From assembly GCA_021811145.1 (NCBI GenBank), contig JAJZPN010000002.1, positions 54,482 through 118,481 of the forward strand: a stretch of DNA of 64,000 nt. Direction: 5' to 3'. Within the stretch, counting starts at the first letter, position 1, and the number at the start of each line of letters is the position of its first letter. A program made the translations under genes and the position numbers. The notes below the pieces were generated by a model that saw only the letters and a list, made by a program, of their open reading frames with translations, made no database searches and was not told the origin of the DNA. Shown piece by piece: positions 58,847 to 64,000 of this stretch. The stretch is from Pseudomonadota bacterium. Its GTDB lineage: Bacteria > Pseudomonadota > Gammaproteobacteria > Burkholderiales > Ferrovaceae.

Positions 58847-59200
58847 TCATGCTGCCTCTAAATGCATGTCAATATGAATGCTGTGATAAGGGCAAACCAC
58901 ACCAGCATTTTCTGTACGCTCCAATAGTCCTAATTGCGTCAGGACGCCCACATCCTCATGAACACGGCGTACATCTCTGTCGACCAGTCGTGCAAGCTCA
59001 CGAATCGCCATTGGTCCGTTGTTTTGGGCAGTACGGACCATCTCCCAGCGTCGCTGTGTCAATTGCCCAAAGAACTGTGCCGGGCTTTCAAAATTAAGTG
59101 TTTCACCCTGGTAAGCATTTTGCGTACTGGCTTTGGCGACGGCACGCAATGCCGACTGCCAATCTGAACGCAAAGTAATTGTCAGAAAACGTTCTTTCAT
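58847..59200 (-). CDS. TumA-type winged-helix antitoxin (HVO_A0114 family)
   Basis: 117 residues from ATG 59200, overlapping the toxin stop as ATGA. Winged helix RRWEMVRTAQNNGPMAIREL, VDRDVRRVHEDVGVLTQLGL. Toxin-first order. Ends HIDMHLEAA after a CPYHS region. Confidence 0.85.
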   Translation of the reverse strand: MKERFLTITLRSDWQSALRAVAKASTQNAYQGETLNFESPAQFFGQLTQRRWEMVRTAQNNGPMAIRELARLVDRDVRRVHEDVGVLTQLGLLERTENAGVVCPYHSIHIDMHLEAA

Positions 59201-59481
59201 GTTGCCCTCCAAGCTTCAATAGCCGCGATAAAATTTTCAACCAACGCTTCGATCCCGCGAAACCGATAGGGCAATTCCTGCCCATTGAGGTGGCAATGAT
59301 CTCCCTTTCCCCTCTCATTATCAAACCCGATCACACGAACCCCATCGACAACAAACACAGCACGATATTTAAAACCATGGGTCGACGGTGGCACCGGTTT
59401 TGGCACTCTCCATACTACCCACTCGATAATTGCGCCATCTGGTGTAACGTTTTTAAAGCGTGTGATGAGGTGAGCAGTCAT
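59197..59481 (-). CDS. TumE-family toxin (DUF6516)
   Basis: 94 residues from ATG 59481. VWRVPKPVPPSTHGFKYRAV and GFDNERGKGDHCHLNGQELP, then YRFRGIEALVENFIAAIE are the DUF6516 hallmarks. Toxin of the recently named TumE-TumA pair. Its promoter lies so close to the ATG that the mRNA may be leaderless. Confidence 0.87.
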   Translation of the reverse strand: MTAHLITRFKNVTPDGAIIEWVVWRVPKPVPPSTHGFKYRAVFVVDGVRVIGFDNERGKGDHCHLNGQELPYRFRGIEALVENFIAAIEAWRAT

Positions 59482-59488
59482 TTTGTTA

Positions 59489-59517
59489 ATTATTTCAACA
59501 ATGCTATGTGTTGTCAA
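59489..59517 (-). promoter_or_regulatory. tumE promoter, possibly leaderless
   Basis: On the minus strand TTGACA (59512-59517) and AATAAT (59489-59494) are spaced 17 bp. The ATG at 59481 starts only 7 bp after the -10 box, where transcription would begin. Confidence 0.6.
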
Positions 59518-59649
59518 TAAAGCCAACAAAAGCACCGAATGGCTTAATCACTGCATGCAGTGCCAACTGTTAATTCTATTAATAATATCCACTTACCTTT
59601 TCACATAAGTAGCATGGTGATCTTGCCATTGAATCATCGTAATGATTCC

Positions 59650-59820
59650 TACCTTGACCAGAGGATTACCCGGTGGCAAACACAGAAAGTCTAAACTTAA
59701 TACAGCATTCAACTGCGCCACTTTATGTAGGATTACTTTTTGTATGTTGGCAAATTGGGCGACACGCTTTTGCTCAAAGGGTGTTTGGGTATTCACGTAC
59801 TCGAAACTGATAATCATAAA
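59650..59820 (-). pseudogene. higB-like toxin relic, copy 2
   Basis: ATG 59820 opens MIISFEYVNTQTPFEQKRVA, QFANIQKVILHKVAQLNAVL, then LCLPPGNPL, after which homology ends and the frame runs 20 unrelated codons. The C-terminal half is missing, including WRI and EIVDYH. No partner antitoxin downstream. Confidence 0.75.
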
Positions 59821-59823
59821 ATT
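59664..59823. repeat. 160-bp direct repeat, right copy
   Basis: See 58058-58216. Confidence 0.85.
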
Positions 59824-59833
59824 TAAAGTAACG

Positions 59834-59852
59834 AATAACGTCAAGCGTTATT
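59834..59852 (-). promoter_or_regulatory. Palindrome upstream of higB relic copy 2
   Basis: AATAACG TCAAG CGTTATT, 7-bp perfect arms, matching the site at 58220-58238. Confidence 0.6.
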
Positions 59853-59899
59853 GGGGTGGGAATAACCCGTATCAGACATGGTTTAATGTAATGAACATC

Positions 59900-59928
59900 T
59901 TGACATTGTAATTATGTGCATTACAATG
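59900..59928 (+). promoter_or_regulatory. Promoter and operator of the right-hand higBA
   Basis: TTGACA (59900-59905) and TACAAT (59922-59927), spacing 16. A perfect inverted repeat CATTGTAAT (59904-59912), seven bases, ATTACAATG (59920-59928) covers the promoter. GGGAG precedes the toxin ATG at 59946. Classic autorepression layout. Confidence 0.75.
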
Positions 59929-59945
59929 GTAAAAAAGGGAGAAAA

Positions 59946-60224
59946 ATGATCGCATCATTTCACCATAAAGGGTTGGAGAGTTTTTTTTCAAAGGGTAGCT
60001 ATAAAGCGATTCCTGCGCAGTATGCCGCTCGAATTGAACGTATGTTAGATCGTTTGGATGCTGCTGCTGTGCCTGAGGATATGGATTTGCCTGGATTTAA
60101 GTTTCATGAATTGAAGGGTACGCGCAAAGGTGTTTATGCAATTAGCGTATCGGGGAACTGGCGAATAACGTTTAAGTTCGATGGCGATAGCGCAATCGAA
60201 GTGGATTTAGAGGATTATCACTAA
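59946..60224 (+). CDS. higB: HigB-family (plasmid-killer type) toxin
   Basis: 92 residues from ATG 59946, complete. IASFHHKGLESFFSKGSYKA, PEDMDLPGFKFHELKGTRKG and NWRITFKFDGD, ending DLEDYH. Ribosome-dependent RNase by family. The stop overlaps the higA ATG by one base. Confidence 0.95.
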   Translation: MIASFHHKGLESFFSKGSYKAIPAQYAARIERMLDRLDAAAVPEDMDLPGFKFHELKGTRKGVYAISVSGNWRITFKFDGDSAIEVDLEDYH

Positions 60225-60559
60225 TGAAGAAAACAATGAGAAGTTTGAGAAACCCAAACCGTAGACCAACCCATCCGGGTGCTATATTACGCGAGGATGT
60301 TTTGCCAGAACTTGACATTACTCAAGGGGCTTTTGCCAATCACTTGGGCGTAAGTCGTTTGACGGTTTCCGAGATACTGCATGAAAAAAGAGGCATCAGT
60401 GCTGAAATGGCAGTAAGAATCTCCAAGGTTATTGGCGGAACACCTGAGAGCTGGTTACATATGCAAGAGGCCGTTGATTTATGGGAGGTTGAGCAGAGAT
60501 TTAAAAGTAATCCTGCAATTGCTCCAATACCAATGAAGCCTTTAAAGGTGGTCGCTTAA
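60224..60559 (+). CDS. higA: HigA-family antitoxin
   Basis: 111 residues. RRPTHPGAILREDVLPELDI, HLGVSRLTVSEILHEKRGIS and GGTPESWLHMQ are HigA hallmarks. The pair 59946-60559 is complete. Its stop overlaps the next ATG as TAATG. Confidence 0.95.
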   Translation: MKKTMRSLRNPNRRPTHPGAILREDVLPELDITQGAFANHLGVSRLTVSEILHEKRGISAEMAVRISKVIGGTPESWLHMQEAVDLWEVEQRFKSNPAIAPIPMKPLKVVA

Positions 60560-60735
60560 TGCCTAATAAATTGCATAATCAGCTACTCGAGTTAGGTCAG
60601 AAATTAAGTAAGTGATACGAATCCCATCACGGGGAAGTGTTGCTGTTAATATCGGATGCTAGAAAAGAGCTGATATCACGATTTGGAATGATTGCCCCAT
60701 GGGAGTCTGAGGAATTTGATCTTGCGCAAAATTAG
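60559..60735 (+). pseudogene. Third gene of the higBA operon, one in-frame TGA
   Basis: ATG overlaps the higA stop. Eighteen codons (MPNKLHNQLLELGQKLSK), then TGA at 60613-60615, then 39 open codons (YESHHGEVLLLISDARKELI, FGMIAPWESEEFDLAQN) to TAG. Frame and overlap indicate a real 58-codon gene with a single nonsense change. I do not recognise the family. Confidence 0.55.
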
Positions 60736-60794
60736 GTAGGGGCAAATTTCCTCAAAGCATTACTGCTGGCAGTTTATATATTTTCTTAAAACTG

Positions 60795-61668
60795 TTATTT
60801 AGGTGACTCCCATGGGAGGTTTTCATAAAAAGATGAAATTTCTCTATAAACATCTTTAAAAGGTGGCAGCGGTTCTTCAATTTCAGCAGCAAGATCTTGA
60901 TAGCCTTTTTCAGCCATTGCCATAATAGCGGGATCTGATATCGAGTCTGCTTGAGCCACGATTTCCTTGGACTTTGATGTCGCTACGATTAGCTCTTTAA
61001 GTTGTAATTGCTCTGCATACGTCCAGTCTTGAAATTTATTGAGAAGCAAAGATAAATCATAAACATCTTGTCTGCGATGTCGATTTCTTACCGTTTGTTG
61101 TAATAAAGAACGATATTTTTCGGCCATTAAGTTAATCAGACTATAAACTTGAAGTTCTTCCCCATCTGACAGTTTCAAAATCTCTGTATCAAGAACAGCC
61201 TCATTATAGCTGTAATCAATTTCTACAATCATGGGAGATTGTTTGGCTTGCAGGCGACTCATGGCACTGGCATTACTTTTAGGGGCATACCAATATTTAA
61301 CGCAAGTGTAGGAAAAGTTTTGTTTGTGCCAGCTGGCTCTAATTTTGAACGTTGAATTTTGCAACTTGTATCATAAGGAAGTTCTGCTTAGCTAAAGATA
61401 GCTGAACTTCTAATTCCGCGATAAGTTCTTTTTCATTGCCAATCTCATATAGTTCGTGCGTTGAAAAATCAGCATCTTTGGTAAAACGACTACTCTCATA
61501 GCGAAGCGCCATGAGCATGCCACCTTTCATGATCATTTTTGTTCGCAATGCTGTAGATTTGCTTATAGCGGTCAAGATAATGTGAACTGCTTCACGAAAA
61601 TTTTTCTTATCCAAAGAGGCTTTGCTAACCCATTCAACTAAATCAATAGATTCGAGAGAGCTATTCAT
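60795..61668 (-). pseudogene. AbiEii-family toxin with two one-base deletions
   Basis: From ATG 61668: NFREAVHIILTAISKSTALR, MKGGMLMALRYESSRFTKDA (GG and DAD nucleotidyltransferase site). Near 61385 the frame must change to read AELPYDTSCKIQRSKLEPAG and TNKTFPTLALNIG, then change again near 61293 to YAPKSNASAM and IVEIDYSYNEAVLDTE to the stop at 60795. Each change equals one lost base (an A in a short A run; a T in GGTTAT). Either truly inactivated or sequencing errors. Confidence 0.8.
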
Positions 61669-62584
61669 TATTTTCAGTCATTGTTAGAGAGGGAAGGTTA
61701 ATAGAAATTTTCCAACTTTCAGAGAAGTACGGGGAGTAGTCTCCTTCAGGGTCTAGCTTTCTAGAACCTCCACGTTGCGTTAGTTTTTGCCATTCATTGA
61801 ATACAGGCGCATTGAGATGGCAAACTTCTGATAGAAGATAGCCTGCTCGAACTTTATCAATAGCTAGACCATGACGATCAACTTCATCAATGATGAGGTT
61901 GAGGTACTGTTTTGCTTCTTTGATATAGATATCAACAACATGTTGCAGGCCTCCACATAGAGATGGCTCACGAATCATATCAAGGAATGTACGACCAATA
62001 GTGGAGACTCTTAAGTTAGAGCCTGAAACCAAGCGGAATGCTCCAAGTTGTGATCGTTCACAAATCTTAATAGGGGTCTGATTTAGCCGAAGTATCTTTG
62101 GAGGGCTGAGCTTAGGTAGGCCTGCTTCTAAATAAGTGGCTTGGTGCTCATTAAGGTCATGCCTCATGCGAACATGCGCTTGTTGACGCCATTCGGCGAG
62201 TGGGGGTCTAGTCAAATATAAGATGCCAGGGAATCGGTCTGTTAATCCATGATACTCCATTGCACTTAGATGGGAAATGTATGTAAATGGGTCGATGCTG
62301 CACATAACTTCAGCTGGGGATGCTTTGTTTTGGCCAAATAATAAGTAGCTTTTCGATTCGGAAAAGGGGGCTATTTCAGAAAGAAGAGAAAGTTTAGTTA
62401 AATGAGCGCAGATATTTTTAAAAAGAGATTTTAAATTTTTTGGACTTACTTGCTGTTTTTGGGCGATAAAATACAGGGCTTTAGCTAGGTCGTAGGTTGA
62501 GATAGCAGGGGCATTATGAGAGGCCAAGGTTTCAGTCATTGGCCCGAGAAGTTGTTCGCTAATAAAGTTAGTAGTGTTTTTCAT
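61661..62584 (-). CDS. AbiEi-family antitoxin
   Basis: 307 residues from ATG 62584. Helix-turn-helix APAISTYDLAKALYFIAQKQ, then SIDPFTYISHLSAMEYHGLT (typical AbiEi), RPPLAEWRQQAHVRMRHDLN and STIGRTFLDMIREP. Overlaps the toxin gene by 8 bp. The start codon lies in a 47-bp perfect palindrome. Likely functional as a repressor even if the toxin is broken. Confidence 0.88.
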   Translation of the reverse strand: MKNTTNFISEQLLGPMTETLASHNAPAISTYDLAKALYFIAQKQQVSPKNLKSLFKNICAHLTKLSLLSEIAPFSESKSYLLFGQNKASPAEVMCSIDPFTYISHLSAMEYHGLTDRFPGILYLTRPPLAEWRQQAHVRMRHDLNEHQATYLEAGLPKLSPPKILRLNQTPIKICERSQLGAFRLVSGSNLRVSTIGRTFLDMIREPSLCGGLQHVVDIYIKEAKQYLNLIIDEVDRHGLAIDKVRAGYLLSEVCHLNAPVFNEWQKLTQRGGSRKLDPEGDYSPYFSESWKISINLPSLTMTENNE

Positions 62585-62626
62585 CTTGTTAAAATACGTC
62601 CTTAGGACGTATTTTAACAAGATGAA
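62580..62626. promoter_or_regulatory. 47-bp perfect palindrome over the abiEi start codon
   Basis: 23-bp arms, 62580-62602 and 62604-62626, without mismatch around a single T. The ATG (62582-62584) lies in the left arm. Core AGGACGTATTTTA is shared with the second palindrome at 62696. Could be operator, RNA hairpin hiding the start codon, or both. Confidence 0.8.
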
Positions 62627-62695
62627 GTAAAAAACTCAAGTTTACTATTTGCTTTACCTAAAGCAGCATGAACAGATTAAATATAAAAATATTAT

Positions 62696-62744
62696 TAGAA
62701 TGGTCCTATAATGCGTTCTAAGGACGCATTATAGGACCATTCTA
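62696..62744. promoter_or_regulatory. 49-bp palindrome with embedded TATAAT
   Basis: 24-bp arms, one mismatch (62717/62723). Each arm contains TATAAT, so a -10 box can be read on either strand. Shares AGGACG(C/T)ATT(A/T)TA with the palindrome at 62580; centres are 117 bp apart. AbiEi antitoxins are known to bind two inverted repeats in their promoter. Confidence 0.75.
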
Positions 62745-63213
62745 TTTGATTGTCTGGTACGTGTTAGAGCTTACTTGGTTCATAACTAAATGTAAGAAAG
62801 GATTGATGGTTACAGTGGTTTTTGCACATAACGTATCGACATGAATTACTACATTAAATTTTGGATAGAATAGATTTGGAGTGCTTAATGAGGGTATTTT
62901 TGATAAGTCTAAAAATTCGTAGTACGAATATATCCTATGATTTTTTAACCATATGATTAACGCCGTAATAATGTAAGTATGCTAAGTGGTATTAGCATGC
63001 ATCTTTAACACCAAAGTCTCATAAGAGCTCTTTTAATACTTTACTTAAAGCCACTTAGTCTGTATTCACGATCCCCTATCTAATATCTCTCCATATACAA
63101 ATTATTATTTCAATTTGTGCATGGACAGGCGTTTTTAAACATATTGCCTTCACTGACACTAATCTCATTCTCACCTAAATGAGAATGAGTCTGTTTTGTA
63201 AAATATGCCTTTC
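62745..63213. other. Intergenic region, A+T-rich
   Basis: About 470 bp without a gene. At its right end CTCATTCTCA (63164-63173), CCTAAA, TGAGAATGAG (63180-63189) is a perfect 10-bp hairpin. It is 25 bp past the stop of the last gene and may terminate transcription, though the T-run is on the other strand's side (TCTGTTTTG). Confidence 0.45.
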
Positions 63214-64000
63214 TTAAGATATTGGTGACTGATTCACTCTAAGATCATTTTGGTTACTCAAGATAGGAGGAATGTTTCCTATTTCATCACTGTCATCTTC
63301 CATGGACTCAATTTCATCATGCTCAATTATTTCAGAGTAATTATCTTGAACCCATTTCTGATGTAGACGAAATTCATTTAATTTTTTTGAGAACTGATTA
63401 TCAAGAGTAGTTTTTGCTCTTTCTAAACCACTATCCTCGATGAGCCTAATCATTCTTTGATCATAAATTTTTGCAAGTCCTTCGCGAATGTTTTCTTCGT
63501 AATCATGAGCAATTGTCGCTTTTTTTACATAATCTCTAAATTTTTTTAGCCAATGAAAAATTAATTGTCCGGTTTCATCCCATCCGTTTTCGTCTACGTA
63601 ATTACCTGTTCTCTCTAGCCATTCTTTTGGAGTATTACCAATACCTATATAATTCGTATTTGATTTAACTAGGTACTGATACAAAATCTTGTAATCTGAT
63701 TCTAACTTCTCTAGATTTTTAACAGTTATATCATCTTCACGTGCTAACAAATAATTAGCGTAATTCAGATTTTTTATATAATCTTCTTTTGAGTATTTTA
63801 AATACTCTTCTAAATCATTGACTATTTCTGTACTTAAAACATAACGTTCTTTATAGAACACATTATCAAAATCGAAAGTTTTAATTGGTTCATTAAATAC
63901 TCTTTGAAATTCTGCGTTCTCAATTTTATTTATTCGTTGTTTCTTCCAAACAATATCTACGAGTTCTTTAATCAACATTTCTGAGAGGATATCTTGAGGG
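63214..64000 (-). CDS. Hypothetical protein, 5' end probably beyond the window
   Basis: From ATG 63978, 254 residues; the frame is open to the edge and the preceding codons (PQDILSE) read as part of the same helix, so the true start may be outside. Conserved-looking LIKELVDIVWKKQRINKIEN near the start resembles a segment seen in many uncharacterised bacterial proteins (E-LV-E-A---WRKRR---E). Then acidic, helical, with W-rich GNTPKEWLERTGNY. C-terminal tail is acidic and disordered (EIESMEDDSDEIG). No function can be given. Confidence 0.6.
   Translation of the reverse strand, partial: PQDILSEMLIKELVDIVWKKQRINKIENAEFQRVFNEPIKTFDFDNVFYKERYVLSTEIVNDLEEYLKYSKEDYIKNLNYANYLLAREDDITVKNLEKLESDYKILYQYLVKSNTNYIGIGNTPKEWLERTGNYVDENGWDETGQLIFHWLKKFRDYVKKATIAHDYEENIREGLAKIYDQRMIRLIEDSGLERAKTTLDNQFSKKLNEFRLHQKWVQDNYSEIIEHDEIESMEDDSDEIGNIPPILSNQNDLRVNQSPIS

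Noticed and set aside
60613..60615. TGA as selenocysteine codon
   Set aside because: No SECIS-like hairpin seen right after it, the context is not a known selenoprotein, and another TGA in the window (50516) is also best explained by nonsense mutation.

Overview
The window is bacterial, and its housekeeping gene content points to a Betaproteobacterium with an unusually A+T-rich chromosome. Evidence: the rpsP-rimM-trmD-rplS block, xseB-ispA-dxs-folE2, ribF-ileS-lspA-ispH, a CysB-type regulator, rpsT next to murJ, and a short BirA beside a type III pantothenate kinase. A Ferrovum-like or other low-G+C Nitrosomonadales-type organism is a guess from memory. No rRNA is present to settle it.

Layout. 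1-9,000: protein targeting (ffh), ribosome and tRNA modification genes, xerD, plsY, an orphan HipB-like regulator, and a Rieske oxygenase/exporter/rhodanese operon. 9,239-9,976: an intact IS1595-type insertion with perfect 14-bp ends and an 8-bp target duplication. 10,204-11,590: an AbiE-type toxin-antitoxin (TA) pair. 12,051-27,118: core metabolism (isoprenoids, folate, glnS, biotin/CoA, heptose/outer-membrane genes, arginine synthesis, rpsT). 27,266-28,926: a G+C-rich insert with BrnT/BrnA-like and PrlF/YhaV pairs, sitting between rpsT and murJ. 29,257-43,960: murJ, mqsRA, cysB/tauE, an AAA/DUF4143 ATPase, higBA, then ribF-ileS-lspA-ispH, a Fur-family regulator and two short-chain dehydrogenase-type genes, ending in tRNA-Thr(CGT). 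From the tRNA to the right edge (44,000-64,000) the window is almost entirely accessory: HigB2/HigA2, an AAA ATPase between two 350-bp repeats, TacA-TacT, VapBC, HipBA, an orphan HigA, Fic, IS200/IS3/IS481 debris, a Tyr-recombinase remnant, two AbiE pairs, TumE-TumA and two further HigBA-type loci. mscL and a CysZ-like gene are the only likely core genes there.

The main message is TA density: at least 14 intact or decaying TA loci in 64 kb, several paralogous, with visible decay (lost starts, single nonsense codons, one-base deletions, truncated toxins beside intact antitoxins). Many retain striking operator palindromes overlapping promoters or start codons. The strongest sequence oddities are a 47-bp perfect palindrome containing an AbiEi-type start codon, a 52-bp near-perfect palindrome upstream of hipBA, xerD lacking any ATG/GTG/TTG at its homology-supported start, and repeats flanking TA cassettes.
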